Below, in pieces: positions 10,599-20,252 of a stretch of 64,000 nt of DNA (position 1 is its first letter; every line of letters begins with the position of its first letter). Both the position numbers and the translations under genes were made by a program. A model generated the notes under the pieces. It searched no databases. It was not told the origin of the DNA and saw nothing but the letters and a program-made list of their open reading frames with translations. The DNA lies in assembly GCF_017916325.1 (NCBI RefSeq), contig NC_090170.1:1983501-2047500 (forward strand). Reading direction: 5' to 3'. This DNA comes from Leishmania martiniquensis. Taxonomy: Eukaryota > Euglenozoa > Kinetoplastea > Trypanosomatida > Trypanosomatidae.

Positions 10599-11405
10599 AT
10601 GCACATGCATGCCGTATTTCTGCTGTCTGTGGTAGCTGGACTGTCTATTGTTTCTCCAGGACGAGGTGCTCGCAAATGCTTTCTGACAGATTCGCATCCG
10701 GCCGTTCCGATGGGACTTGAGCTGTGCTACATGCATTCGCACAAAGCATGCTGCCTCCCCGGGTTCGATAAAGATATTCGAGGGGTATACAGTGCCTTGG
10801 TGCCGAACGGGCAAGGCTGCATGCCGGGCAGCCACCGCATTTACTCCTCGCTCTACGCTCTGCGCGAGTACCTCTGCCTACCCTGTGATCCTCAAGAGGC
10901 CCTGTACCGCTTCGAGAGCGTCCAGGGAGACATGAAGGACGGCGGTCTCGTTCCGCCATCCGCCAACTCTGCTGCCGGGGAGCAGACCTGGCGCATTTGC
11001 CGCTCCTTCCTGTACGGGAAGGCGGGTACGCAAAAAGGGTTGTGGGGCAGGAGTGGCTCTCGCTACGACGAGTGCGGTATCATTATCAACTCCTGCCTGT
11101 CCACTCCCGTCTTTAACGTTAGCACCGGCTCTTTTGAGTCCCCGTCGTCCTCGTGTAAAGCATCCAGTGAACTGACCATTCCGTCGATCACCTTCCGCGA
11201 CTCCCCTGATCCCGCGCTCGAAATGCTGTCGAGGGTACCGCAGAGCATGCCCCAGATTCAGATTGTCATTGTGGACGACAGCGATCCCAACTACGACTAC
11301 GACAAAACTCCGTGCTTTGGTCGTGACGCTGCTGCAACATCTGTCTCGGCGGCACTGTCGTGCTTGCTCACTGCACTGGCGCTTTCACAATTACTCTCGT
11401 TGTAG
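10599..11405 (+). CDS. Secreted, Cys-rich, probably GPI-anchored protein
   Basis: A 268-residue protein with a hydrophobic N-terminal signal peptide (about 1-23), a Cys-rich ectodomain and a hydrophobic C-terminal tail (about 248-268) with no basic residues after it, the layout of a GPI-anchor signal. The Cys pattern in the first half includes a CC pair in HKACC followed by PGFDKDI, and a later CLPC. The spacing around the CC pair recalls the folate-receptor/riboflavin-binding fold, but that is a weak resemblance. An acidic stretch (DDSDPNYDYD, about 227-236) sits before the tail. It is probably on the cell surface or in the flagellar pocket. The leader overlaps or abuts the 309-bp repeat. 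Confidence 0.8.
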   Translation: MHMHAVFLLSVVAGLSIVSPGRGARKCFLTDSHPAVPMGLELCYMHSHKACCLPGFDKDIRGVYSALVPNGQGCMPGSHRIYSSLYALREYLCLPCDPQEALYRFESVQGDMKDGGLVPPSANSAAGEQTWRICRSFLYGKAGTQKGLWGRSGSRYDECGIIINSCLSTPVFNVSTGSFESPSSSCKASSELTIPSITFRDSPDPALEMLSRVPQSMPQIQIVIVDDSDPNYDYDKTPCFGRDAAATSVSAALSCLLTALALSQLLSL

Positions 11406-12309
11406 GGCTCTTTGCCCAGCACACGAAAAGGTGTGGATCCGACTCGCCACAGGATCACCTTGAGTAGTAGCCAGGCCCACCGTGAGTGTAGCCTTGAGGC
11501 GTAGTGTATCTAAAAGGCGATGCTCTGGCACCTCATGTGCACAGCCACTGACTTGACTGCATCTCTGTTTGCTTACCTCATCAAAGAGGGGCAAACGACG
11601 ATTCGTAGAGTAACGGTACGCCGCGGCAGGCTGCCGGCGCGTTTTTCCTCCAGTTATACAGTTTTCTTGTCTTTGCTTTTTTTCAAAGGGCGTTGCGGCT
11701 GCGGATACACGGGTGTGTGGCCAGCTTCGACGCGTGCGCTGCCTATTACGAGTCTCATGAAAGACATTACCTTGAGTACGCTGTTGTGCTGCGTGCCGAC
11801 GCCATCGTTTCCCTTCTTGTTTCTCTCGAATGATTCTTTCCTCCGTGGCGCGAAGGAAGTTTAGCAGGCGACCGCTTGTATGCACCTGCGTATGCGGGCG
11901 ACCTTTTTCGGCGCTGCATCAATGCACCGACGCTGCAGAGGAGAGGCGGCCACAGAGCTTAGTGACCGCGTCGCCCCGTGCTGCACACCTCTTTTTTGTT
12001 GTTTTTTCACAGCATTCTTTGAGTGCTATCGACATATCCGTCTCCCATCCGCATTTCAACGCGTGACTGCTCAGCAGCCCACTCGAACCCACCGCAACAC
12101 CCCAACTCCGACTCCCTTCCTAACACCGAGCCTTGCAGGTTTGCTCGTTGTGGTGCTTCTTGGCCAGCCAGCCCTCCTCACCGCCCTTAATATTCGTCTT
12201 CTTCATTCGCCGCTGCCGTTTCCACTCCTGCTGCGCAGGTCGACGAGCACACCCGCACCGTTTTTTTTACACATTCTTAGTTTTATCTACGCCGTGCTGT
12301 TCATCTTTG
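11406..12309. other. Intergenic region
   Basis: No gene seen. Several pyrimidine tracts occur, the best being an eight-T run at 12261-12268 ending in CTTAG at 12276-12280, 29 nt before the next ATG. Confidence 0.6.
12279..12280 (+). promoter_or_regulatory. Probable spliced-leader acceptor for the 60-residue protein gene
   Basis: A T-run at 12261-12268 is followed by ACACATTCTTAG ending at 12280. No ATG lies between this AG and 12310, which supports the short 60-codon gene over the longer frame that opens further upstream. Confidence 0.55.
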
Positions 12310-12492
12310 ATGCCGCTGTTGTTCGACTCTGGTGCAACTACGTTTGTAGTTGCGCTGGTAATTGCTCACATTGTGGTTGTCGGAGGTCTCTTCGTGCTTC
12401 TGTGGTCGCAGACACCGAAGAAGCGTGCGCGCGCCGCCATGTCGGTAGAGGAGCGCGCCTCCATTCGCCGACAGATGCGCAAGGGCGCATAA
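12310..12492 (+). CDS. 60-residue single-pass membrane protein
   Basis: A small protein with one strongly hydrophobic segment (about residues 11-34, rich in Val, Ala, Ile and Leu) and a short basic C-terminal tail (KKRARAA, then a charged helix ending RRQMRKGA). By the positive-inside rule the tail should face the cytosol. No signal peptide cleavage motif is visible. The frame is open further upstream, but that part is Cys/Phe-rich pyrimidine-tract translation lying before a good splice acceptor, so I start at ATG 12310. Codon use after 12310 is typical of genes here. Function is unknown; small tail-containing proteins of this kind occur in ER and mitochondrial membrane complexes. Confidence 0.65.
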   Translation: MPLLFDSGATTFVVALVIAHIVVVGGLFVLLWSQTPKKRARAAMSVEERASIRRQMRKGA

Positions 12493-12997
12493 GAGCCCAA
12501 GACAGCGGTTCCGAGGCCAGCCATTTCTGTGTCTCTGCCTGAACACGGGCGGCGCAAATGAGAGAGGACTGAGTAAGCAAACACACAATTCTACAGATCA
12601 CCGATTCGCCGTTTGCTCTGCCATTGCAATGGCACCCGTCAACGTTTATGTGGCCCGCTCGGTGCTTCCTTACTCATTCGAAGTCCCTGCGGCAGTGGGT
12701 GGCGAAAGGCGTTCCCCCTCCCCCCACACACACACACATCGCCACCACCACCATCTTTGATAACCACTCACGGCACAGAGATTCTTTGGCGAAGGTAAGC
12801 GGAGTGCTACCTAAGCGTGCCATTTCGCCAGGAGTGCTCCCTCATGATGGCTTGCACGCGACGGAATTCCCACTGACAGCTCAGCTAGTGCTGCGGGCGC
12901 GGAGAGCGCCAGTATGGGAGTGCCTGGTAGCTAGATCCCTCGACAGAGACAGGGAACTGCCCTGCGAGGGAGACCTGGAAATGTGGATTGAGAAGCC

Positions 12998-13420
12998 CTA
13001 TGCGTATATTTCGGCATCATGATGCCTTATGTGTACCCCCTCTACTCTCTGCAGATCATCGATGGAATGAAAGAAGCTGCTTTCACCGTCGAGCGCGCCG
13101 CCCATTCTCTTGATGGTGTCAGCCCAAAGCCGTTCCAGCCGGTGATGGCGGCGGCAACCAGCTGTGACTCGTTCCCGACGAAGTACAAGTTGGGTAAACC
13201 CGCAGGCGTTGTAACCCCTAATAAATAGATCGCATGGGGTCAGATCAGCGCATGTGGGTGCGGAGGCCAATATGGCGAAGGTATTCACGCCCACGCCGAA
13301 GGAAAGGGTCGCCCCGCTAATCGAGCCGCACCTAGAAGAGCTCTCCGTGGCTTTGCGCCCAAGAAAGGGGCACCACATCTGCTCAGCATGTCGGCAGCGT
13401 AAGTTGGCACCAACCAAAAA
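12998..13420 (-). pseudogene. Decayed mariner-family (Tc1/mariner, IS630) transposase
   Basis: The minus strand carries a 139-codon open frame containing ADLTPCDLFIRGY, which matches 10 of 12 positions of the mariner signature DLTPCDFFLWGY around the last catalytic Asp. Downstream in the same frame ERVTAGC..HHRLERLWAD and SIDDLQRVEGVHI follow the order of the mariner C-terminus (ERITAAC, LERVWAE, R-D-CR-GAHI). Upstream, other minus-strand frames contain GAPFLGAKPRRALLGAARL and YWPPHP, matching the usual GAPPH..AK..RALL and WPPRSP segments, so the gene is broken by at least two frameshifts. Only about the last 40% of a transposase is recognisable. The active-site Asp equivalent in DLTPCD is kept, but the ORF is not functional. 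Confidence 0.8.
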
Positions 13421-13909
13421 AGAAAAAGACGTCTACACGGTACCCCGTTCGCCCCTCTCGAAAGTCACGGGGTTTGCGGTAAACAGAGCGAAGGCCGCGC
13501 TCAGCGGCATGACGCATCGGAGATGCGTTGCGTTAGGTGACCTGGACTACGCATGCGCGCGTCTGCGTGAAGATATTATTGCCTTGCCATGATGCTCGGA
13601 GTCTGCTCAAGATCCACATTGGCACGTTGCACACTCCGGTAAAGCTGCGCATGGCACACTCATGCGCGGCGATGTGCTAGATTCTGCCCGCCAGGCAAGC
13701 CTGCGTTGTTGTTTTGGCGAGGGCTCGGCAGGCCGCCCGCAGTCGCATCGATATGGCCAAAAACTCAGCGATAGCGGTAGGCTGCGTAAGCGACCAGCCG
13801 CTTGTCCTATGCCTCGAATGTCTATGCAACACCACCTCCCTCCTCTCTTCCTTCGCTGTGTCGTCTCTCCTCCCTCGCGCACTCTCGATTCTTGTTAATG
13901 ATACGGGGA

Positions 13910-13920
13910 AGCTCAAGTAG
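13910..13920 (+). promoter_or_regulatory. Probable spliced-leader acceptors for the ALG11-like gene
   Basis: A TC-rich tract (13830-13893) is followed by AGs at 13910-13911, 13916-13917 and 13919-13920. The first ATG after them is 13958, which sets the start; an earlier in-frame ATG at 13898 would be removed by splicing. Confidence 0.55.
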
Positions 13921-13957
13921 GCGCTTGCCAATCACTGAACGGCGCAGCGTCACCACG

Positions 13958-15358
13958 ATGCTCACCTTTGTCGCCCTTGTATGCGCAGCACTCGCCCTCC
14001 TTTGTCGTTATCGCAAGCGCTGCTACGCCAGCAACACTGTTGGTTTCTTGCACGCGGCAGCAGGGGCGGGCGGGGGTGGTGAACGTGTGCTGTGGGTAGC
14101 CTTGGACGGACTGCAGCACGCGGATGCGGCCAAAGGGATAGGACGGCAGTACGTTGTCTTCACGAGCGAATACACGCCGGAGAGCCCGTCCTCGACCGTG
14201 TCATCTGATCAGCACCTCCTCTCACTGGTAGAGAAGCAGTTCAGCATTCGCCTGCTTCGGCCTGTGCATTTCATCTACCTGCGCCCTGCCCTGTCACGGT
14301 GGCTGAGCGGGGATGCCTATCCACATCTCACGATACTCTTGCAAACCTTTTGGGGCGGGGCCGCCCTCTTTTACGAGGTGGCGGTCGTGCATGCTGTGAC
14401 GCCCATTGTGATAGAGACGGTGGGTGTACCGTTTGTTTATCCTCTGCTGCGGCTTCTCGCCGGTTGCACAGTAATCTCCTACACGCACTACCCCGTCGTT
14501 TCCTCCGCCATGATGGAGCGCGTGCGCAACGGGAAGGTGGGTCACACGAGCTCGCAGAATATGGCACGGAATCCAGCGCTGCGCTGCGCGAAAGTTATCT
14601 ACTATCAGATCTTCGCGCTGCTTTACCGCTGTATGGGGCAATTCCCGAGCGTGGTTCTTACGAACTCGTCGTGGACGCAAAACCACATGCAGTCTCTTTT
14701 TTGGCCGCGCACATGCATTCGACTGTACGCGCCGTGTGACGTCGCTCGCTTCTCCGCGGAGTCGCGCCCGCCGGCGCTGCGCAGCAACCGCATTGTCAGC
14801 GTCGGTCAGTTCCGACCAGAAAAGAACCATATGTTGCAGCTCTCAGCGTTTCATGCGGCACTGCCGCAGCTGCCTGGGGATGCCAAACTCATCATGATCG
14901 GCGGTGCTCGCAACGCGGAAGACCAAAGGCGCGTTGCGCAGCTGCACCTTCGCGCAAAGGAGCTAGGAATCGAGCAGCGTGTCGAGATACGCGTGAATCC
15001 GGCAGCGGCCGAGGTGCGGGCTGAGCTGGGAAGGTGCGTGATTGGGCTCCACACAATGCGTGACGAGCACTTTGGCATTGTGCTGCTGGAGTACCTCGCC
15101 GCCGGCTGCATCGCTCTCGGGCATCGCAGCGGTGGTGTGGAGCTGGACATCATCAACTCACCAGATCTGGGCTTTCTGGCTGTGACAGCGAAAGAGTACG
15201 CAGCAGCCATTGTTGACATCTGCGAAATGCGGCTGCGCGATCCGGAACGCTACGCTCAGTTTCAAGGACGTGGCAGCGAACACGTCAAGTCATTTGACGA
15301 TAGCAATTTTCGCACTCGATTTGTTGAGCTCGTCAGCAAGTACGTCTACGCCGGGTAG
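13958..15358 (+). CDS. ALG11: GDP-Man:Man3GlcNAc2-PP-dolichol alpha-1,2-mannosyltransferase
   Basis: A 466-residue GT4-family glycosyltransferase matching ALG11, which adds the fourth and fifth mannoses to the lipid-linked oligosaccharide on the cytosolic face of the ER for N-glycosylation. An N-terminal hydrophobic anchor (about 2-16) is followed by a basic patch. The N-lobe has the ALG11 segment SYTHYPVVSSAMM and a central hydrophobic loop (about 110-170). The C-lobe has VGQFRPEKNH, a nucleotide-sugar strand LIMIGG, and the EX7E motif EHFGIVLLE (E370, E378) followed by AAGCIALGHRSGG. Length fits yeast ALG11 (about 550) minus insertions. Start chosen as first ATG after the splice acceptors. 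Confidence 0.92.
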   Translation: MLTFVALVCAALALLCRYRKRCYASNTVGFLHAAAGAGGGGERVLWVALDGLQHADAAKGIGRQYVVFTSEYTPESPSSTVSSDQHLLSLVEKQFSIRLLRPVHFIYLRPALSRWLSGDAYPHLTILLQTFWGGAALFYEVAVVHAVTPIVIETVGVPFVYPLLRLLAGCTVISYTHYPVVSSAMMERVRNGKVGHTSSQNMARNPALRCAKVIYYQIFALLYRCMGQFPSVVLTNSSWTQNHMQSLFWPRTCIRLYAPCDVARFSAESRPPALRSNRIVSVGQFRPEKNHMLQLSAFHAALPQLPGDAKLIMIGGARNAEDQRRVAQLHLRAKELGIEQRVEIRVNPAAAEVRAELGRCVIGLHTMRDEHFGIVLLEYLAAGCIALGHRSGGVELDIINSPDLGFLAVTAKEYAAAIVDICEMRLRDPERYAQFQGRGSEHVKSFDDSNFRTRFVELVSKYVYAG

Positions 15359-15880
15359 GCTTGCTCGCGTTCAGATCGCGCGACATCTGTCGCACGCTTG
15401 GCACGGGCGACGGGCACGCGCACTCTCCCTCTGGCAAAAGGAAACTAAGCGGACGAGCCGCCTCTTCGGTGCACCGCCTCCATACCTCACTTCGAGGAGA
15501 AAAAAAAAGGTGAGGTGCGGCTAAGTCAAAGCCCTGACGTTGCACACCACAGCGCGGCGCCTCCTATGCTCGTGCGAAGTTCACCGCTGGCTCTACGCGG
15601 CTCACTTGCGCATCAGCGTGACGGCACCTCCCCTCCGCCCCCTCGCACCCAAGCGAATGTCCGTCTCCTTCCCCTCCCCTCATTCCCCCCGACACCTTCC
15701 CATTGTTGCTTATGTTTCGTGTGGTTTCCTGGCGCGCACACAAATGTGTGCGCAAAGTTCGCGCACTCATCCTTCCATCATCCTCATCAGACCGCTCCCT
15801 CGCGCTATTCTCGCGTGCGCTCCTCTCCCCCAAACTTCCTCTCTCTCTCCCTCTCTCTGTTGCTGGCTGCGCCTCACACC
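15359..15880. other. Intergenic region
   Basis: No gene seen. A short A-run at 15501-15508, then several pyrimidine tracts. The AG at 15789-15790, after CCTTCCATCATCCTCATC, is the likely acceptor for the MYCBP homologue. No ATG occurs between it and 15881, and the CT-repeat at 15829-15858 then lies in the leader. Confidence 0.6.
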
Positions 15881-16138
15881 ATGTCGTACCGGTCCAGCGA
15901 GGCAAAGAAGGAGGAGTTCCGCAAATACCTGGAGTCCACTCAGGTCGTCGATGCCCTCACTCGCGTACTGGTCAACCTCTATGAAGAGGAGGAGAAACCC
16001 GAAGACCCAGTGGACTACATCAAGCGGGTTCTCGGCGGCGCCTCAGCCGCAGACTACGAGGCGCTGCAGCAGGAGAACGCAAGTCTTCGCGCCGAAGTGG
16101 AGCTACTGAAAAAGCAGCTTAGTGCACAGGCGCAATAA
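15881..16138 (+). CDS. MYCBP (AMY-1) family protein
   Basis: An 85-residue protein that aligns along its length with c-Myc-binding protein. It has the KKEEFRKYLE...VVDALTRVLVNLYEEEEKP core (human form: REQFRRYLE..VLDTLTKVLVALYEEPEKP), then a DYIKRVLGGAS segment and a C-terminal heptad coiled coil (about 58-82, ENASLRAEVELLKKQL). In ciliated cells the family (for example FAP174 in Chlamydomonas) docks to A-kinase anchoring proteins of the axonemal central pair through its dimerisation/docking-like helices, so a flagellar role is the best guess here. The frame is open upstream but consists of pyrimidine-tract translation; the ATG at 15881 gives the family's normal length. Confidence 0.9.
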   Translation: MSYRSSEAKKEEFRKYLESTQVVDALTRVLVNLYEEEEKPEDPVDYIKRVLGGASAADYEALQQENASLRAEVELLKKQLSAQAQ

Positions 16139-17318
16139 ACGTATGGAGTGTCGTCGTCTCACTCATGCTCTCTCTCTTTCCGGCGTTGCTCCCGTCGCTC
16201 AGGAGGCCGTTTCGCGTCTGCAGGCGTGCTTGCGCTCCTCCCTCCTCCCTTTATTTTGCATGTACCTTGGGCCCTGCCCCCCCCCTCCACCTCTGTTCAT
16301 GTCTAGAGGACATGTACATAACGGGAAACCGTAAAGGAATACGTCAGGGAACGGCGCGTGCCGCAGAATAGATGAGCGGATGCCATTTGTGTGCCTGGGC
16401 GGCTTTTCTACAGCAGCACATGGAGAAACTCACGAGAACAGTCGTCGTTGGAGACACTGTCGGCGTCTGGCGCCACCCTTTTCACGAATGGAAATTTGTC
16501 CTGCTTCTCCTCAATTCTTCTGCTAAGGCGGCCTCGATCTCGATGCGGCCACCCACTGCACGCGTGTGAGCGCCGCTCGCCTCCGCTTGGCACTCTGGGT
16601 CTTCTAAAACTATCGCCCGCCTTTTTTTTTCTCGCTCCCGCTCCTCGACCACACCACCTCTCTCAACTCTTTTGCCGACAGCCTCTTACGATTGCCTCTA
16701 CCACAGCTCCTTCAGGCCGACCCGTGTGCGCTGCCGCGAGCACGCGCCACTGTGTTTATATATAGGGCTGCTTGCCCCCTCCTTCCCTTTACAGTGCGTC
16801 GGCCGTCTAACTCGACCTTCTTGTTGCTCGCACACAAACTGTCGCTCACACGCTGACCATCGATTCCACTCCTATCTGCTCACGTCTGTCTGTTCGTATG
16901 TTCCTCCTCCACTCCCCCTTCCCCCCACGCCCCGCCCCGCCAAGAGTCGATTTTTTCTGCTCGTTGTCGAGCCCGCGCGTTTTTTTTTCGCTTTCGCCAT
17001 TTCCTTTGCTTACCGCATTGCTTCCTCCATCTCACGTCAACCAGCCTCCTTTTGTTTCTCTCGCACACACACACACACACACTCCTTGTCTGTCGTGTCG
17101 AGACGCGAACTCGTTTCTTCCTTGCACCACCTGGTCTCTTGGTGACCCACACGGTGCACCTTCAAACGCTCCACGAGCATCTCAAAAGCACCTCCTGTGG
17201 GCGGTCGGATTGCTTCCTCTCCTCTTTTCTGCGTGGCCTTTGTCCTCTGTGTCTCCTCCGCGGTGTTTTTCCTCCTTCCATCGTCTTCCCTCGGCACACA
17301 CACACACACACATACGCA
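16139..17318. other. Long intergenic region with CT tracts and CA repeats
   Basis: No gene is supported. It contains long TC-rich stretches (about 16620-16680, 16890-17060), a CA microsatellite at 17064-17082 and another at 17295-17312 directly before the next ATG. A 65-codon ATG frame at 16372-16569 lacks motifs and is not called. The last AG before the next gene is at 17187-17188, implying a leader of about 130 nt that contains a pyrimidine-rich run and the second CA repeat. Confidence 0.6.
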
Positions 17319-18389
17319 ATGATGGAGTGCCCAAATGCAGTGGAGGAGGGGGAAAAAAACAACAGCAGCAACATCTCATACGCCACCCCGTGGGTGGCCA
17401 ACGGGCTTTCGTGGGCGAACCAGCCTGACAAGCCCTTTCGTCTGGCCATCTCGTCGTACATGAAGGACTACCGCAACTACGTCGACATTGTGGAGAAGAA
17501 TGAAGACAACGAAATCGTCTGCCGCGCCTCCTGGGAGCACTGCTACCCACCAACCAAAGTAATCTTTCCCCCGCGGCCTCTACAATCCGATGTCGTGGTA
17601 ACCACCGCCGACTACTTGCGCCTGTGGGAAATCACAGAGGGCGCACCAAAGGCAGAAAAGACAGCCTTTGTGCGTGGGGACCCGCAGCACGCGGCAAAGG
17701 CAAAGACGATCAACTCAAAGGTGACGATGAAGCGCGTCTTCGACAGTGCCAAGCCGAACGACTTTTGCTCTCCAGTAACCTCGTGCGACTGGAACACAGA
17801 AGACATCAACACCGTCGCGTGCTGCAGCATCGACTCAACGGTGACACTGTGGGACGTGGAGACAGGGGCACAGAAGACAAAGTTGGTGGCGCACGACAAA
17901 GATGTCTACGACATTGCGTTCGCCTCGGCTCACACCTTTGCCAGCTGCGGCGCAGACGGCTCTCTGCGCTTCTTTGATCTTCGTAACATGGATCACTGTA
18001 CGATTCTTTACGAGACACAAGGGCTCTCTCCGCTGCTGCGCCTCGCCTGGAATCAGTTCGACCCCTACTTCATTGCCACCTTCGGCATCGATAATCCCGA
18101 TGCGGTTGTGATTGACATGCGCTACCCCACAGTGCCAGCTTCCCAGCTCTCTCAGCTGCACCAGTTACCCATCAACAGTCTCACATGGTCACCACAAAAC
18201 GCGCAGAACATCTGTACCGTAGGTGAGGACGGCCTCGTCTGTGTGTGGGAGGCGAGGGCGGAGAAAGGTCGCTCCATCCTATGGTGTGACTGTGAAGTGC
18301 CTATCAACAATGTGGCGTGGCGCCGTGCCCAAAACGAAGACTGGATGGCCATTACAACCTCAAATGGTGCTCAGCTGCTTCCGCTGTAG
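17319..18389 (+). CDS. WD40 protein of the DCAF7/WDR68 (AN11/TTG1) family
   Basis: A 356-residue WD40 beta-propeller that follows human DCAF7 segment by segment: CCSIDSTVTLWDVETG, KTKLVAHDKDVYDIAFA, SCGADGSLRFFDLRNMDH, TILYE...SPLLRLAWNQFDP, VVIDMRYP, NSLTWSPQNAQNICT and INNVAWRRAQNEDWMAI. The family acts as a scaffold for DYRK kinases and as a substrate receptor of CUL4-DDB1 ubiquitin ligases; a similar role here is inferred. An N-terminal extension rich in Asn/Glu (1-20) precedes the propeller, and the first WD unit starts near residue 60. A long upstream extension of the frame is pyrimidine-tract and CA-repeat translation, so I start at ATG 17319 (a second ATG follows at 17322). Confidence 0.9.
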   Translation: MMECPNAVEEGEKNNSSNISYATPWVANGLSWANQPDKPFRLAISSYMKDYRNYVDIVEKNEDNEIVCRASWEHCYPPTKVIFPPRPLQSDVVVTTADYLRLWEITEGAPKAEKTAFVRGDPQHAAKAKTINSKVTMKRVFDSAKPNDFCSPVTSCDWNTEDINTVACCSIDSTVTLWDVETGAQKTKLVAHDKDVYDIAFASAHTFASCGADGSLRFFDLRNMDHCTILYETQGLSPLLRLAWNQFDPYFIATFGIDNPDAVVIDMRYPTVPASQLSQLHQLPINSLTWSPQNAQNICTVGEDGLVCVWEARAEKGRSILWCDCEVPINNVAWRRAQNEDWMAITTSNGAQLLPL

Positions 18390-18572
18390 TGCATCGTGGG
18401 CCTCACACACGTGTGCGTGCGCGTCTTTTGTTTTTGCGCATCGGTAAATTCATAGAGCGACAAAGGAGTTAGACGCGCGGCACCTCTCCACTGCAACACC
18501 CGCCTCCCGGCTGCGAGTCTTTGCCCTCTTTGAAGGTAACTGTCAAGCTTGTCTATGTACGCCATATCGTCA

Positions 18573-18605
18573 TTATATATATATATAGTGTGTGTGTGTG
18601 TCTGT
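18573..18605. repeat. Compound (TA)n-(GT)n microsatellite
   Basis: Alternating TA dinucleotides run directly into GT dinucleotides. Located in the 3' untranslated/intergenic region after the DCAF7-like gene. Confidence 0.9.
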
Positions 18606-18821
18606 GCCCATTGAGCAGCAGAAAGCTGCATTTCATGATAGTCTCACCTTCTGCCTCGTCCCTTCGGCACTCGAGCATATGTGACGAAGGCGCGCGCCGC
18701 GTCAGTGTATGCTTTTAGCCTGCGCGATTGTGTACTTGTATAAATGACGTGTATGAGTATCAATATCTTTGCGCTCTCCCTCTCCCTCTCTCCCTCATGC
18801 ACGGCCACCCGTGCATGCTCT

Positions 18822-18852
18822 TTGTGTGTGTGTGTGTGTGTGTGCGTGTGCG
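18822..18852. repeat. (GT)n microsatellite
   Basis: A run of GT dinucleotides with one CG interruption near its end, within intergenic DNA. Confidence 0.9.
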
Positions 18853-19484
18853 TGGGTGGGTGCGGGGTCGGCTCGCTAGGAGGAGGGGAACTTTCGCGAG
18901 TGTCCGTCATCCTCTTGAGGTCGACACCCTTCCAGCTTACTGGATGCTCAGCCTCTTAAAACATCATCGTGCTATTCACCCTCGTACGGGATTCGAGTCG
19001 CCGGCCGCTGCACGGCGGAATGGTGCGGTCGGCTTGCGACACAGCCGCCGCTACGCAGACGGCCTAGTCGCTGTGATTGTGCGTCCCATATGAGGAACAA
19101 GAAAAACGCGTCGGGTAACCCGAAAAAAACACCTCGTCGCCCCGCAGCGCTGTCCTTCAGCTCAGTTTAGTAAGCAAAGAAGCTGAAGCCCCCACCCACT
19201 CCTCCCTTCCGCTCCTCCTCTCTATATATCCCCTCTCGCAAGTCCTGCGATCACGTTGTGCTCGCGTGCCGAACGGCGCATCCGTCCGCTCCGGCCCCTC
19301 CTTCTCCCTTCTCCGTATTCCACTCGTTATCTGCGCGCGTTCGCTTTGCGGCCTGCGCTTCATCTCTGCTGCCATCAAAGCTGCCTTCCACCGCGAAACG
19401 GCCTGTGGGGCGCGTGTGCACTTTTTGCGTCGTCAGCCTCTCTTATCCTTTGCGCCCCTCAGTGTCAGGCGCCTGCGAAGGAAA

Positions 19485-20252
19485 ATGTCGCTGCTCAACA
19501 CCACTCTCCAAACCCTCGTGGTTCGATTGCGCGATATGTCCGGCAAAGTGACGCAGCAGAAGCTGCACAACCGTGTGTTTGACGCATACGAGGCCAAGTC
19601 GCTTGTCTTTCAAGTAATTTCGCCTGCACAGCAAGCTGTAATGAAGCAGTACAAAGGCCGGATCCCCCCATTGCACCCCGTTGGCCAGCCCCTAATGGTG
19701 GATTCGTGGAGTGAGCTCGTAGAACTGCATAGGCCCGAGAACGAGTATCAGCTCCTGCCGCGGCGTGCGCGCAACAACAGCGCGTACGCAGTGATGTCGG
19801 CAATCTGCTGCAGCGCTGGATCGCCGTTCGAGATGAGCCACTGTCTGGAGCCGGTGGACTACAAATTGGTGTTCAAGACGCAGGCAGATCATGATACTCG
19901 CGCAGCATTCAATCTCAGTCACGCAGACAAGGTACCGCATATGATCTTTTTGGACGGACTCATGGAGGCCCCCACAGCCTCGGCACTTATCTCCTTTCAC
20001 AACATCCTCACCCCCGCACATGTGAACAACCTTGCCGGTATCGAACAGTTTCTGCGCGGGTGGTGCAGGGAGCCCTCCGATGGAGACCGTCATCGTCAAC
20101 TGAAGCTCGGCTTTGGCTCGCTTTTCGGAAAGCCAACACATCTTTTCCTCGGCACCAACGCCACGCCAGGCCGAGAACTGCTGAATTACGCAAAGGGTAA
20201 GAACATTTTTGTCTATGCAAAGAAGGGAGCGACATATCAGTATGTCCCATAG
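19485..20252 (+). CDS. Conserved-looking protein, function unknown
   Basis: A 255-residue soluble protein that I do not recognise. It begins with an amphipathic basic region (about 1-35, with VVRLRDMSGKVTQQKL) that could serve as a mitochondrial import signal, but this is not decisive. The middle has a Cys-rich AICCSAGSP segment (about 105-113) and an HMIFLDGLMEAPTASALISFHN strand-helix stretch; the end has GTNATPGRELLNYAKGKNIFVYAKKGATYQY. No membrane segment or nucleotide-binding loop is visible. Third-position GC is high and the frame ends cleanly. The open frame extends upstream through the splice acceptor without an ATG, so the ATG at 19485 is used. Confidence 0.75.
   Translation: MSLLNTTLQTLVVRLRDMSGKVTQQKLHNRVFDAYEAKSLVFQVISPAQQAVMKQYKGRIPPLHPVGQPLMVDSWSELVELHRPENEYQLLPRRARNNSAYAVMSAICCSAGSPFEMSHCLEPVDYKLVFKTQADHDTRAAFNLSHADKVPHMIFLDGLMEAPTASALISFHNILTPAHVNNLAGIEQFLRGWCREPSDGDRHRQLKLGFGSLFGKPTHLFLGTNATPGRELLNYAKGKNIFVYAKKGATYQYVP

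Larger units (their letters stand above)
12493..13957. other. Intergenic region with decayed transposon
   Basis: Apart from the mariner relic (minus strand, described separately), this 1.46 kb holds a CA-rich microsatellite (about 12725-12740) and a TC-rich tract (about 13830-13893) with AGs at 13910-13920 that serve the next gene. The total length is close to that of a mariner element (about 1.3 kb), but I could not define terminal inverted repeats. Confidence 0.6.
18390..19484. other. Intergenic region with TA/GT microsatellites
   Basis: No gene seen. A compound TA then GT repeat lies at 18573-18605 and a GT repeat at 18822-18852. The TC-rich tract at about 19430-19460 followed by AGs at 19461-19462 and 19467-19468 is the probable splice acceptor for the next gene. 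Confidence 0.6.
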